Numbered from the stretch's first letter, positions 29,563-39,128 are shown. The stretch: 64,000 nucleotides of DNA from Mucilaginibacter segetis (GCF_016522075.1 NZ_JAEHFW010000001.1:1674001-1738000), one strand, 5' to 3'. The notes: generated by a model from the sequence alone, not told the origin. A program made the numbers and translations.

Positions 29563-30585
29563 TTAAAAAAGTGACGGATTATTTCCGGTCTTTATTTTAC
29601 CTAAGTGTTTATAAGCACTTTCAGTGGCCTCGCGACCACGGGCTGTACGCATTAAAAAGCCTTCCTGAATTAAAAACGGTTCGTACACTTCCTCAATGGT
29701 GCCTTCTTCTTCTCCAACCGCTGTTGCAATAGTTTTTAAACCTACCGGACCACCTTTAAATTTATCTATAATTGTTAGAAGTATTTTGTTATCCATTTCA
29801 TCTAATCCATGCTCATCAACATTCAGAGCATTTAAGGCATATTTAGCTATAGCAGTATCAATGCTTCCATTGCCTTTTATTTGTGCGAAATCCCGTGTTC
29901 TGCGAAGCAGGGCATTTGCAATACGTGGCGTACCACGACTACGGCGCGCTATCTCATAGGCTCCTTCATCATTTATCGGGGTTCTCAGTATTGATGCAGA
30001 ACGCAGCACAATTGTAGTGAGTAACTTTGCGTCATAATATTCGAGTCTGGCGTTTATGCCAAAACGCGCACGTAATGGTGCGGTTAATAATCCTGATCGG
30101 GTTGTGGCTCCTACAAGAGTAAAAGGATTAAGAGATATCTGTACGGACCTCGCATTGGGGCCGCTTTCCAGCATAATATCAATTTTAAAATCCTCCATTG
30201 CCGAATATAAATATTCTTCGACCAACGGGCTTAAACGGTGTATTTCATCAATAAACAAAATATCTCCTGTCTCTAAATTGGTTAATAAACCTGCCAGATC
30301 GCCTGGTTTATCTAAAACAGGGCCCGAAGTGATTTTGATACCTACTCCCATTTCGTTTGCTACAATATGAGATAAGGTTGTTTTTCCGAGTCCCGGGGGA
30401 CCATGCAGTAACACATGATCTAATGATTCACCGCGTTGGCGGGCAGCCTGTACAAATATTTTTAAATTGTCTAATATTTTTTGTTGACCGGTAAAATCTT
30501 CAAAAGCCTGTGGGCGTAATACTTTTTCTATATCACGTTCGGCAGGAGAAAGGCTTTCACGTTCCGGATCAAGATTTTCATTCAT
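29563..30585 (-). CDS. ruvB: Holliday junction branch-migration helicase RuvB
   Basis: This 340-residue AAA+ motor forms hexamers with RuvA and drives Holliday junction branch migration. Walker A is [10 protein letters not shown] (residues 61-70), Walker B is [10 protein letters not shown], and the sensor/arginine-finger region is [18 protein letters not shown]. The C-terminal winged helix ends in the typical [17 protein letters not shown]. Length is normal. Neither ruvA nor ruvC is adjacent, as is common in Bacteroidota. A -7 element lies upstream on the minus strand. Confidence 0.98.
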   Translation of the reverse strand: MNENLDPERESLSPAERDIEKVLRPQAFEDFTGQQKILDNLKIFVQAARQRGESLDHVLLHGPPGLGKTTLSHIVANEMGVGIKITSGPVLDKPGDLAGLLTNLETGDILFIDEIHRLSPLVEEYLYSAMEDFKIDIMLESGPNARSVQISLNPFTLVGATTRSGLLTAPLRARFGINARLEYYDAKLLTTIVLRSASILRTPINDEGAYEIARRSRGTPRIANALLRRTRDFAQIKGNGSIDTAIAKYALNALNVDEHGLDEMDNKILLTIIDKFKGGPVGLKTIATAVGEEEGTIEEVYEPFLIQEGFLMRTARGREATESAYKHLGKIKTGNNPSLF

Positions 30586-30643
30586 ATTGCCAACGAAATT
30601 AGTAATTTATTTTTTGTGAGAAAGAATATCAGACACAGTACAG

Positions 30644-30651
30644 CAAAGATA
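30644..30651 (-). promoter_or_regulatory. -7 promoter element upstream of ruvB
   Basis: On the minus strand the bases read TATCTTTG, matching TAnnTTTG, about 60 bases before the ruvB start and outside the upstream gene. I see no good -33 TTG at 19-21 bases, so this is tentative. Confidence 0.4.
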
Positions 30652-30676
30652 GACCCATTAAGCTTAGTTGATTAAG

Positions 30677-31408
30677 TCATCCTTCCGGATATTTTCTGAA
30701 TATGCTGTTGATCTTCATTTGAATCACACCAAAAACTGCTTCCTTAAAAATCCCGGTAGACATTTTAGAGGTACCGGCTGTGCGATCGGTAAAAATAATA
30801 GGGATTTCTTTAACTTTAAAACCATGCTTAATGGTGGTGTATTTCATTTCGATTTGAAAAGCATAACCAACAAACTTAACTTTATCCAATTGAATGGTTT
30901 CCAATACTTTTCGCCTATAACACATAAAACCAGCGGTTGAGTCCTGAATAGTTATTCCGGTAATGAACCTAACATATACCGACGCAAAATAACTCATTAA
31001 TACCCGGCTCATTGGCCAGTTAACAACATTTACGCCTTTAATATAACGCGACCCTATAACAGCATCTGCCCCTTCAATGCAAGCCTGTCGTAATCTGAGC
31101 AGGTCATCCGGATTATGAGAAAAATCAGCATCCATTTCAAAAATGTAATCATAATTCTTTTCTATAGACCACTTAAAGCCGTGAATGTAGGCTGTACCTA
31201 AACCCTGTTTTCCCTCTCTTTCTATTAAGAAAAGCTTTTCAGCATAATCCCTCTGAAGTAATTTAACAATAGCGGCAGTTCCATCCGGGGAGCCGTCATC
31301 AATAATAAGCAAGTGAAAATCATGAAGCAGGGAGAATACTTTATGAACCATTCGTTCGATATTCTCTTTTTCATTATAAGTAGGTATGATGACTATGCTA
31401 TCGGGCAC
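30677..31408 (-). CDS. Polyprenol-phosphate mannosyltransferase-like glycosyltransferase (GT2)
   Basis: This 243-residue family 2 glycosyltransferase resembles dolichol-phosphate mannose synthase. It starts with the nucleotide-sugar binding block IVIIPTYNEKENIE, has LIIDDGSPDGTA, and the metal-binding block FEMDADFSHNP. Near the C-terminus it has FTDRTAGTSKMS, typical of polyprenol-phosphate sugar synthases. No membrane helices are evident, as in the soluble DPM1 type. It probably loads a sugar from GDP-mannose (or UDP-glucose) onto a polyprenyl phosphate for envelope glycan or protein glycosylation. Start is GTG at 31408, since it gives the standard N-terminus. Confidence 0.92.
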   Translation of the reverse strand: MPDSIVIIPTYNEKENIERMVHKVFSLLHDFHLLIIDDGSPDGTAAIVKLLQRDYAEKLFLIEREGKQGLGTAYIHGFKWSIEKNYDYIFEMDADFSHNPDDLLRLRQACIEGADAVIGSRYIKGVNVVNWPMSRVLMSYFASVYVRFITGITIQDSTAGFMCYRRKVLETIQLDKVKFVGYAFQIEMKYTTIKHGFKVKEIPIIFTDRTAGTSKMSTGIFKEAVFGVIQMKINSIFRKYPEG

Positions 31409-31476
31409 GTAAAAGCGATATTATTTATAGGTAAAGTAAACCGCTAAAATAATCGATTTTAGTCCCGCTCTAAAAT

Positions 31477-31512
31477 AATATTACAGGAAAGTTATCACTC
31501 GCCTGTAATATT
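31477..31512 (-). terminator. Stem-loop behind the peptide transporter
   Basis: AATATTACAGG (31477-31487) and CCTGTAATATT (31502-31512) form an 11-base-pair perfect stem 15 bases after the transporter stop on the minus strand. The T run is short (ATTTTAG), so termination strength is uncertain. Confidence 0.5.
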
Positions 31513-31526
31513 AAGGTAATATTTAA

Positions 31527-33017
31527 TTAGAGATTGAAATTCTCGGCTACTACTTCATTTTCTGTAACCTCTGGTTCATCAATATAATTGCGCTCTTTTA
31601 AACGTGGAGCAACAAACATATACACCAAAAGAAAAGCACCACAAATACCAGTAAAGAGCCAATAATAATCAGCACCGGTAAATTTCGAAAAAAATCCGCC
31701 TTCGGCTATGCTCCCATTTACAAAAACATCGAAGTAGTTACCGGCCGCTACAGTTAACAACCATATTGCAGACATTGTACTTTTCATAGATTTTGGGGCT
31801 TGGGTATAAGCATACTCCAAACCAGTTATAGATACCAAAACCTCGCCGGCAGATAAAATAACATAAGCAAATATTTGCCACCAGATAGATGGATGCAAGC
31901 CGGCATCAACTTTAGCCTGCAAAAAGGCAATAATAACGAACGATAGACAAGTTAAGGCTAAACCTGCACCTATTCGTCTTAACGGAGTAGGATTTATACC
32001 CATTTTACTGAATAACGGGTATACGCCATAATTAAATACCGGTATAAACAATAACAAAAACACAGGATTTACCGTTTGTACCTGCCCCGCCAAAACGGTG
32101 AAATCTAAAAAGCCTAAATCAATATGTCTGTTCAGTTTTTCGGCTTGCAAAACCCATTCCGAAAGATTTTGATCCCACATTGCCCAAAATATAGGTACAA
32201 ACGCAAATACTGCCATAACTCTATATACAGCTTTAGTCCCTTCAACTTTTTCGTTATTGAATTTTTCTTTAGCCACATCTAACAACGCCTGACCCTTTTT
32301 CTTTTTGCCGATATTGAATAAGGCATACAGCGAAATAAATACAAAATTATTTTTATTAATACCGGAAGGGGGAACACGGACATACATTTTACGGCCAGAG
32401 AAAAATATAATAGTGGCTAATGCCATTAATATGCCTGGGATACCGAAAGCCCATTTTGCACCATAATTTGCATAAACCCATGGTATCAAAATTGTTGATA
32501 TCATGGAACCGGCATTTATGCTAAAGTAAAACCAACCATAAACTTTTGAAATAAGTGATTGATTAGTTTGGTCGAACTGATCACCAACGTTAGCTGATAC
32601 ACATGATTTAATACCACCGGCGCCTATAGCCACTAACACCAGACCAAATATAAAGCCATCTAAATTACTGTCAAATATCGCCAGGAATAAATGGCCGAAA
32701 CAGTATACTATTGATATCCATAAAATTATTTTGTATTTACCTGTAAACCAATCAGCCACAATCGCTCCCAAAAAGGGTAGAGTATAAGCAAGAGTTACAA
32801 AAAAGTGAGTGCTTTCATTTGATTTTGCTTCAGCCACTGCTTGCAAAGCAGGGTTGTTTGTCGGATTAAAGAATTGTGCAACCAGAAATGTGGCCAATAT
32901 GGAACGCATTCCATAAAAACTAAATCTTTCCGCTGCTTCATTACCTATAATAAAAGGTATACTCCGCGGATATTTTGGTTTAGTGGTTTCTGAATCTAAT
33001 TGTACATCTTGCGCCAT
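31527..33017 (-). CDS. POT/PTR-family proton-coupled peptide transporter
   Basis: This 496-residue multi-helix inner-membrane protein belongs to the proton-dependent oligopeptide transporter family of the major facilitator superfamily. The N-terminal block AAERFSFYGMRSILATFLV matches the E-R-F-x-Y-Y-G motif region, and the PTR2 signature region reads SANVGDQFDQTNQ and FYFSINAGSM. The protein takes up di- and tripeptides with protons. It is monocistronic, bounded by a stem-loop downstream and a 115-base gap upstream. Confidence 0.94.
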   Translation of the reverse strand: MAQDVQLDSETTKPKYPRSIPFIIGNEAAERFSFYGMRSILATFLVAQFFNPTNNPALQAVAEAKSNESTHFFVTLAYTLPFLGAIVADWFTGKYKIILWISIVYCFGHLFLAIFDSNLDGFIFGLVLVAIGAGGIKSCVSANVGDQFDQTNQSLISKVYGWFYFSINAGSMISTILIPWVYANYGAKWAFGIPGILMALATIIFFSGRKMYVRVPPSGINKNNFVFISLYALFNIGKKKKGQALLDVAKEKFNNEKVEGTKAVYRVMAVFAFVPIFWAMWDQNLSEWVLQAEKLNRHIDLGFLDFTVLAGQVQTVNPVFLLLFIPVFNYGVYPLFSKMGINPTPLRRIGAGLALTCLSFVIIAFLQAKVDAGLHPSIWWQIFAYVILSAGEVLVSITGLEYAYTQAPKSMKSTMSAIWLLTVAAGNYFDVFVNGSIAEGGFFSKFTGADYYWLFTGICGAFLLVYMFVAPRLKERNYIDEPEVTENEVVAENFNL

Positions 33018-33132
33018 ATAGTCTTTGTTTAAATTTTGCCTAAAATACTATTATTCTATTAAATCGAAATTTTATACCGAAATTATTACAACTGTTACTT
33101 TAATATTTGGAGTGAAACTAAACTGTAACAGT

Positions 33133-34053
33133 TTAATTTTTTTGCTTTAATGGAACTGAGTTCTTATCCTTTATCGCCTGTATCTTAGGGTCAACATACT
33201 GCTCATCGCTTTCATTCGGCACATTGCGCATATCTAGGTCGTCAACTAATATCCATTTACCATTTTTTAATTGGTAGCCATCATAACTAAGATCTGGCCC
33301 ATAAGTATCTTGTTTATCTTTTAATTTCTTATCAGGAGGGGCGAGATGATCAAAAACGATCAGCTGCTGTTCCGGTACATACCTTAGTAGCATTGAAGCC
33401 TGCCTTGTGTATTCAAAAACGATGCGATTGTGAGTTTGATTTTTATCATTGAAAACAGGCATTCCAAAAATTGGTTTATCGTCACGCCCAAAAGATAATG
33501 TTTCAATAACGCGTTTTGTTGATTTAATATTATTGCCTTTCCAACCTAATAGAACATAATAGGGTCTTGACGCATTAATACGCGCTATCTTGTAATACTG
33601 GGCCCCGTACCATTTATGATTGTCGGTAATAGTATCAGCCGGTTGTTTTATAAAAGGACTATAATCTTCCAAGGGGTACATTAATAAGCGATCACCTGTA
33701 TTCATTTGAATAGTACCGTAAAACCTATAACTGCCGTCACGATTCATTATATGCCATGAAAATATACGGAAACGATTATCCGGTGAGTTAAGTACACTTA
33801 TGCTTTTTACAGAGTCAAATGAATAATTAAAACTATGCGGAATTTTTAGTGCACTTACTAATGTACGTATAAATGTATAATTAGCATTTTTGCGTTCAAG
33901 CTCATCCGGGTTATTGATAAATCTTTTACCTAATGTGATAAGGCTATCTTTATAAGAATTTAACTGTCTTAAATTTGCACCCTCATCTGAATGTTGCGCA
34001 AATAAATACCCGCTAATAAATAAAAATGTTATAGCAATAAAAATTCGTTTCAT
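33133..34053 (-). CDS. Exported protein of unknown function
   Basis: I use the ATG at 34053 (306 residues); the open frame two codons longer begins with TTG. The N-terminus is a signal peptide (RIFIAITFLFISGYLFAQ). The mature protein alternates charged and aromatic strands, with the blocks FRIFSWHIMNRDGSYRFYG and YYVLLGWKGNNIKSTKRVI, and a C-terminal charged tail ending LKQKN. I do not recognise a characterised family, although similar exported proteins are common in Sphingobacteriaceae. Its stop codon overlaps a short perfect palindrome (AAACTGT/ACAGTTT). It is probably cotranscribed from upstream of 34053 on the minus strand. Confidence 0.75.
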   Translation of the reverse strand: MKRIFIAITFLFISGYLFAQHSDEGANLRQLNSYKDSLITLGKRFINNPDELERKNANYTFIRTLVSALKIPHSFNYSFDSVKSISVLNSPDNRFRIFSWHIMNRDGSYRFYGTIQMNTGDRLLMYPLEDYSPFIKQPADTITDNHKWYGAQYYKIARINASRPYYVLLGWKGNNIKSTKRVIETLSFGRDDKPIFGMPVFNDKNQTHNRIVFEYTRQASMLLRYVPEQQLIVFDHLAPPDKKLKDKQDTYGPDLSYDGYQLKNGKWILVDDLDMRNVPNESDEQYVDPKIQAIKDKNSVPLKQKN

Positions 34054-34102
34054 TAACAATTATGAGATGATAAAATAATCAGGAAAGCTGATCACGAATT
34101 TT

Positions 34103-35281
34103 TTAACGTAAATTTTGAATAATCATTGCACCTGCACCACCGCCGCCGTTACAAATACCAGCTGCGCCTAATTTGGCGTTATTTTGCTGTAATACATAAA
34201 GTAATGTCACAATTATGCGAGCACCCGATGCGCCAAGCGGATGCCCCAATGCTACAGCACCTCCATTTACATTTACTTTTGATGCATCCAATTCCAATAA
34301 CCTATTATTGGCTAAAGCTACAACTGAAAACGCTTCATTTATTTCAAAAAAATCTATTTGTTCTGCCGATAAACCAGCCTTATACAGAGCAAGCGGGATA
34401 GCTTTAGACGGTGCAGTGGTGAAGTATTCAGGTGCCTGTTGTGCATCTGCATAAGCCACAATTTTGGCTAAGGGTTTTATTCCTATGGCCTCCGCTTTTT
34501 CTTTACTCATTAACACCAATGCTGCAGCGCCATCATTTAATGTTGAAGCATTTGCGGCAGTAACCGTTCCGTCCTTTTTAAATACAGGTTTTAATGAGGG
34601 TATCTTATCAAACTTAACAGCCTTAGGTTCCTCATCATCGCTAAATATGGTTACTTCTCCTTTGCGGTCTTTTAATTCAACTGGTGTTATCTCTTCCTTA
34701 AATTTGCCATCAGTTTGCGCTTTTTGAGCTCTATTATAGGATTCTACGGCAAAAGCGTCCTGGTCTTCACGCGTAACATTACAATCAACGGCGCAAAGTT
34801 CCGCTGCCGAACCCATGTGATAGTCATTATATACATCCCAAAGCCCATCTTTGATCAGACCATCAGTTAATTGGCCGTTACCCAACCTATAGCCATTACG
34901 TGCTTTATCAAGGTAATAAGGCACATTACTCATGCTTTCCATACCACCGGCTATAGCTATATCGCTATCACCACATGCAATACTTTGTGCAGCTAACATT
35001 ATCGCTTTCATACCCGAAGCACAAACTTTATTAATAGTTGTAGCAGGTAAATAAGGCAATCCAGCAAATATTGCTGCCTGTGTAGCCGGAGCTTGTCCTA
35101 AGTTGGCCGAAAGCACATTACCCATATAAACTTCCTGGATGTCGGCAGGTTGTAAACCCGCTTTTTGAACGGCAGACTTTATTACAATGCCTCCCAATTC
35201 AGTTGCGGAGAGCCTCGCCAAACTGCCGCCAAAACTACCTATAGGTGTACGTGTGGCCGATACAATATATACTTCTTTCAT
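34103..35281 (-). CDS. Acetyl-CoA C-acetyltransferase (thiolase)
   Basis: This 392-residue thiolase is of the biosynthetic acetoacetyl-CoA type. The nucleophilic Cys87 lies in NKVCASGMKA, the GGMESMSN block follows, and the catalytic His347 (GGAVALGHPLGASG) and Cys377 (GICNGGGGAG) are in place. It condenses two acetyl-CoA or cleaves 3-ketoacyl-CoA. No other fatty-acid or mevalonate gene is next to it. A -7 element (minus strand TAAATTTG, 35321-35314) and a 24-base palindrome lie upstream. Confidence 0.96.
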   Translation of the reverse strand: MKEVYIVSATRTPIGSFGGSLARLSATELGGIVIKSAVQKAGLQPADIQEVYMGNVLSANLGQAPATQAAIFAGLPYLPATTINKVCASGMKAIMLAAQSIACGDSDIAIAGGMESMSNVPYYLDKARNGYRLGNGQLTDGLIKDGLWDVYNDYHMGSAAELCAVDCNVTREDQDAFAVESYNRAQKAQTDGKFKEEITPVELKDRKGEVTIFSDDEEPKAVKFDKIPSLKPVFKKDGTVTAANASTLNDGAAALVLMSKEKAEAIGIKPLAKIVAYADAQQAPEYFTTAPSKAIPLALYKAGLSAEQIDFFEINEAFSVVALANNRLLELDASKVNVNGGAVALGHPLGASGARIIVTLLYVLQQNNAKLGAAGICNGGGGAGAMIIQNLR

Positions 35282-35313
35282 AAGATATGATTTCTTTTAT
35301 AAATGGTAGAGGA

Positions 35314-35366
35314 CAAATTTAGTTATTAGTATGGGTATATAAAATTAATATGCATGCATATTAATT
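35314..35366 (-). promoter_or_regulatory. Thiolase promoter region with 24-base perfect palindrome
   Basis: On the minus strand TAAATTTG (35321-35314) matches TAnnTTTG. Upstream of it, 35343-35366 is a perfect palindrome with half-site AATTAATATGCA, covering the stop codon of the ribbon-helix-helix gene (35361-35363). Its place just upstream of the -7 box suggests an operator; it could also aid termination. Confidence 0.45.
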
Positions 35367-35528
35367 CACTTTCTTCCGCTTCGTAGCTTTTTTGCGGTTA
35401 TTTAACGCTTCCTGTAGTAAATACTCTATCTGTCCGTTAGTACTGCGGAATTCCTGGATTCCCCATGTTTCAATTTCCTTTAACACATCCGGGTTTATTC
35501 TTAATACAAATGCTTTTTTTTCTGCCAT
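35361..35528 (-). CDS. Ribbon-helix-helix (Arc/CopG-like) DNA-binding protein
   Basis: This 55-residue protein begins MAEKKAFVLRINPDVLKEIE. It has a short strand K-A-F-V-L-R-I, the helix DVLKEIETWGIQEF, a turn with S-T-N-G, the helix IEYLLQEALNN, and a basic tail. This is the classic ribbon-helix-helix layout (strand, helix, turn with N-G, helix), as in Arc-type repressors. It is the third gene of an operon with an SPFH protein and a 177-residue protein and starts 12 bases after the latter. It may control its own operon or the thiolase next door; the palindrome at its 3' end is a candidate site. Some homologues act as antitoxins, but no toxin is recognised here. Confidence 0.75.
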   Translation of the reverse strand: MAEKKAFVLRINPDVLKEIETWGIQEFRSTNGQIEYLLQEALNNRKKATKRKKVN

Positions 35529-35540
35529 ATGCAAATAAAA

Positions 35541-36074
35541 CTATGCTGCTGCCGCGTGTCTTTGACGTGTTATCAATAAGCTTACACCTAATAACGTTAA
35601 CATTGGTATATTGACAGCGGTATTTTTTGGTAAGGATTGGTCAAATGTTATTATGTATGGCTGTTTTATGCTGAATACCTTCTGTTTTATAAATATCATA
35701 TCGCCATATAATTGATTTGCCCATATACAGGCTTTTGAAAATAATTTTTTATAATAAAAATCCGCGGCAAAGCCATCATTCATTTCCAGTGTAATTCTCC
35801 GGCTCCATAACTCCGGTATAACAGTGCCCACGGTTTGTTCTTCACCCACCTTCAAGTCCATATTCCGACTAAACCATCCTGATTGTTTAAGCGTCCAAAT
35901 CCCAGCAGCAGTTTCAATTACAGCATATCTTTTAAAATTGCCCTTATAACTTAACTTTCCATAAAGAAATTGTCCATCAATAAGCTCATACGCACTTCTA
36001 AACCAACCTTTCCTTATGATATAGAGCTCATTTGTTCGAACCTCGTCAAAATCCCTGAAAATATTCATCTCCAT
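35541..36074 (-). CDS. Protein of unknown function coupled to an SPFH protein
   Basis: I take the ATG at 36074 (177 residues, starting [19 protein letters not shown]), because it overlaps the SPFH stop by one base in a TAATG arrangement, a sign of coupled translation; the open frame runs further up into the SPFH gene. The protein begins with beta-rich sequence containing KGWFRSAYELIDGQFLYGKL and has one hydrophobic stretch near the C-terminus (NIPMLTLLGVSLLI), perhaps a membrane anchor. I do not recognise the family; it resembles uncharacterised partners of SPFH genes in Bacteroidota. Confidence 0.75.
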   Translation of the reverse strand: MEMNIFRDFDEVRTNELYIIRKGWFRSAYELIDGQFLYGKLSYKGNFKRYAVIETAAGIWTLKQSGWFSRNMDLKVGEEQTVGTVIPELWSRRITLEMNDGFAADFYYKKLFSKACIWANQLYGDMIFIKQKVFSIKQPYIITFDQSLPKNTAVNIPMLTLLGVSLLITRQRHAAAA

Positions 36075-36931
36075 TAATGATATAATGTTCCTGTATTTAC
36101 AACCGGAGATACGCTTCGGTCGCCGCATAATACAACCAGCAGATTGCTTACCATGGCTGCTTTGCGTTCCTCATCCAAATCAATCAAATTTTTCTCTGTC
36201 ATACGGTTCAATGCCATTTCTACCATTCCTACAGCACCCTCCACAATCAATCTGCGGGCAGATATGATAGCCGATGCCTGCTGACGTTGTAACATAGCGT
36301 GTGCAATTTCAGGGGCATACGCCAGATGAGAAATACGTGCTTCCAAAATCTCAATACCTGCACGTTCTAATCGTTCATTAAGTTCCTTTTCTAATAAAAA
36401 ACTCACCTGATCGGCGCCTCCACGTAACGTAATATCGGCACTTTCATCTTCTATGTTATCATATGGGAATGAATTGGCCAAATGCCTTACTGCGGCTTCG
36501 CTTTGAATATTTACATATTGGAGATAATTTTCTACTGAAAATACAGCTTTAGCAGTATCCTTTATTTGCCATACTATAACAGCTGCTATCTCAATAGGAT
36601 TACCGACACTATCATTAACCTTAAGCTGCTGTCCGTTCAGGTTAAATGCCCTTAACGATATCTTCTTTTTTACTGTAAAAGGATTTACCCAAAAAAAACC
36701 ATCCGCTTTTATAGTTCCCACATATTTACCAAACAGGGTGAGTACTTTAGATTCGTTAGGATTTACAATCACAAGTCCCGGAAAAACAAATACAAAATCA
36801 ACAATAACAATAATAACTCCGGCAATAATGATTTCCGCAACAAAACAAAATACTGCGGCGATTAATAGTGCTACTGCTAAAAAAAGCGCTAGAAAACCTG
36901 ATGGTGCTGTGATAATTTTTTCTTTGTTCAT
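36074..36931 (-). CDS. SPFH/Band 7 domain membrane protein
   Basis: This 285-residue protein has two N-terminal hydrophobic stretches (about 10-55), then an SPFH/Band 7 domain ([18 protein letters not shown], then [19 protein letters not shown], and [20 protein letters not shown]). A C-terminal helix follows with [15 protein letters not shown] and [27 protein letters not shown] proteins form membrane rings or scaffolds around lipid microdomains and proteases. It leads a three-gene operon with the 177-residue protein and the ribbon-helix-helix protein. Upstream lie two GATATC hexamers 5 bases apart (36951-36967) that may be regulatory. Confidence 0.9.
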   Translation of the reverse strand: MNKEKIITAPSGFLALFLAVALLIAAVFCFVAEIIIAGVIIVIVDFVFVFPGLVIVNPNESKVLTLFGKYVGTIKADGFFWVNPFTVKKKISLRAFNLNGQQLKVNDSVGNPIEIAAVIVWQIKDTAKAVFSVENYLQYVNIQSEAAVRHLANSFPYDNIEDESADITLRGGADQVSFLLEKELNERLERAGIEILEARISHLAYAPEIAHAMLQRQQASAIISARRLIVEGAVGMVEMALNRMTEKNLIDLDEERKAAMVSNLLVVLCGDRSVSPVVNTGTLYH

Positions 36932-36998
36932 GGTTTAAATGATTTAAAATGATATCATAAAGATATCAACTTTTATTCGTTAAAAGCAAGAAAAAATG

Positions 36999-37026
36999 TA
37001 TATAACGGAAAGTTATATTATTTTTG
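36999..37026 (+). promoter_or_regulatory. Promoter and inverted repeat upstream of the HD phosphohydrolase gene
   Basis: The -7-like box TATTTTTG (37019-37026) lies 20 bases before the ATG. Just upstream an inverted repeat ATATAAC-GGAAA-GTTATAT (37000-37018) abuts it, in the place of an operator. A -33 TTG is not obvious. Confidence 0.45.
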
Positions 37027-37045
37027 AAAGGATAATTAATTATAC

Positions 37046-39112
37046 ATGGCACAACTATCAACATCAAGGCAAAAAGCGCTACTACGTAAATACGCGCTTA
37101 ATGTGAAATTTTTTATGATGCTGGCCAGTGTTGTGTTAATAGTTTACGCTTTACCCAAGCAGGCAAAGTTTGGTTACGAGTATGAAAAGGGCAGGGTATG
37201 GAACCGAAAAGATCTGATATCACCCTACAGTTTTGCTATTTTAAAAACTAATGCAGAGATTGAGGCCGATAAAAAAGCCGCATTAGCAGCTGTAACTCCA
37301 ATTTATCAGCGGGATGCTGAAATGGGGGACCATCAGATAGACGGGTTTAAAAATGATCTGGAAATAAAGTGGCACAACGCTAATATAAATGACAGATTAA
37401 AAAATAAATACCTGCAAACGGGCGCACATTTGTTAAAAGAAGTTTACGATAGGGGTATTTTAACCCTTAACCCGAAATATCAGCAAAGCAGTACTAACTA
37501 TCCTGTTACCATTCTCACTAATAATGTTTCAAGCGAAAAAAACACGTCGGATTTATTTACACGTGAAAAAGCAATTGCTTTTTGCGATGAAGCCATTGGT
37601 AAAATAAGCGGCATAGACAAGGCTTTTTTATTGAATCTTATACAAGACAGGCTGCAAACCAATCTGAATTTTGATGCACGTCTAACGTCCCGCCTCGAAA
37701 AAGAGACTACCGAGAACCTATCCATAACCAGGGGTATGGTGCAAAAGGGCGATGTAATCGTTAGCAAGGGTGCGGTAATAAACGATGAGATATTTCAAAG
37801 ACTGGCTTCCTACAAAAAGGCATTTGAAGATAACGCGCGAATAAATGGCAATCATACATTAGTTTTATTAGGTCAGTTTTTGTTAGCCGGACTCATTATT
37901 ACCTTGTTAATGGTGTTTCTATACCTTTTCAGACGTGATATTTTTAATGATAACCGCCTTGTTAGTTTAATATTACTGGTAGTAACTGCAATGCTGGCAA
38001 CCCTCTCGCTAGCCATTAAACTGGAATTGCCTAATTTTTACTACATACCTTATTGTATAGTACCAATAATCATTCGTATTTTATTTGATACGCGACTTGC
38101 ACTCAATATTCATTTATTAGTAGTGCTTATTGCCGGATTTTTTGTTCCCAATAGTTTTGAGTTTGTATTTTATGAGGTTACGGCGGGTATGGTATCTATT
38201 TACAGTATTAAAAACCTTATACGTCGGGAGCAGTTTTTGATATCGGCTCTCATTATCACTTTTACATATTTTGTTGCATTTGTGGGTGTCTCGCTCATAA
38301 GAGAGGGCACATTCTCTACAATTGACTGGGTGGATTTCGTTCCCTTTGCGGTTAGCGTACTACTCACTCTTTTAGCATATCCGCTTATATACCTTTTTGA
38401 GAAAATATTTGCCATCACTTCAGATATTACACTTATTGAGCTTACCAATACCAATACGGCGCTATTGCGCGAAATGGCATTCAGTGCGCCCGGTACTTTT
38501 CAGCATTCATTGCAGGTTGCAAACCTGGCCGAGAATGCAATTTATGCTATAGGGGGAAATGCGTTGTTAGTACGGGCGGGGGCTCTTTATCACGATATCG
38601 GCAAGATGGAAAATCCACTGTTTTTTATTGAAAATCAAAGTTCAGGATTTAATCCACATGATAAATTGCCGTACGAAGAAAGCGCACAAATTATAATTGG
38701 ACACGTGAGTAAGGGTATTGAAATGGCCCGTAAATCAAATCTTCCGGAAATCTTAATAGATTTTATACGTACTCACCATGGTAATACCAGGGTTGATTAT
38801 TTTTACCAGTCTTTTTTAAAGAATTTTCCAGAAAAATTCATTAATGAGAATATTTTTAGATATCCCGGGCCTATTCCTTTTACTAAAGAGACAGGTGTAT
38901 TAATGTTAGCCGACTCAGTTGAAGCCGCTTCGCGCTCATTAAAAGAACCGGATCAGGAATCGATAAGCATACTGGTTGACAGGATTGTTAAATACAAATT
39001 AGATCAGGATCAGCTGAAAGACAGCAATATAACCCTCAAAGATATTGAGACCATTAAGGTTATTTTTAAGCGAATGTTAATGAGTATTTACCACGTGAGA
39101 ATTGATTATTAG
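37046..39112 (+). CDS. PgpH-type 7TM-HD cyclic di-AMP phosphodiesterase
   Basis: This 688-residue membrane enzyme has an N-terminal membrane helix (about 20-40), a large extracytoplasmic domain (about 45-270), seven membrane helices (about 275-460), and a cytoplasmic HD domain. The HD residues are in FQHSLQVANLAENA, YHDIGKMENP, IIGHVSKG and FIRTHHGNTRVDYFY. This is the layout of PgpH/7TMR-HDED proteins, which hydrolyse cyclic di-AMP. It is monocistronic, divergent from the SPFH operon. The catalytic motifs are intact. The symbol is not assigned because only the general architecture is clear. Confidence 0.92.
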   Translation: MAQLSTSRQKALLRKYALNVKFFMMLASVVLIVYALPKQAKFGYEYEKGRVWNRKDLISPYSFAILKTNAEIEADKKAALAAVTPIYQRDAEMGDHQIDGFKNDLEIKWHNANINDRLKNKYLQTGAHLLKEVYDRGILTLNPKYQQSSTNYPVTILTNNVSSEKNTSDLFTREKAIAFCDEAIGKISGIDKAFLLNLIQDRLQTNLNFDARLTSRLEKETTENLSITRGMVQKGDVIVSKGAVINDEIFQRLASYKKAFEDNARINGNHTLVLLGQFLLAGLIITLLMVFLYLFRRDIFNDNRLVSLILLVVTAMLATLSLAIKLELPNFYYIPYCIVPIIIRILFDTRLALNIHLLVVLIAGFFVPNSFEFVFYEVTAGMVSIYSIKNLIRREQFLISALIITFTYFVAFVGVSLIREGTFSTIDWVDFVPFAVSVLLTLLAYPLIYLFEKIFAITSDITLIELTNTNTALLREMAFSAPGTFQHSLQVANLAENAIYAIGGNALLVRAGALYHDIGKMENPLFFIENQSSGFNPHDKLPYEESAQIIIGHVSKGIEMARKSNLPEILIDFIRTHHGNTRVDYFYQSFLKNFPEKFINENIFRYPGPIPFTKETGVLMLADSVEAASRSLKEPDQESISILVDRIVKYKLDQDQLKDSNITLKDIETIKVIFKRMLMSIYHVRIDY

Positions 39113-39128
39113 AAATCTGATTTATTTT

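Noticed and set aside
33120..33134. Palindrome AAACTGT-A-ACAGTTT at the end of the gene at 33133 as a terminator
   Set aside because: The arm is only 7 bases and there is no T run behind it on the minus strand; I leave it unassigned.
34126..34454. Plus-strand frames opposite the thiolase
   Set aside because: They are antisense shadows of the conserved thiolase gene with His/Leu-rich or low-complexity products.
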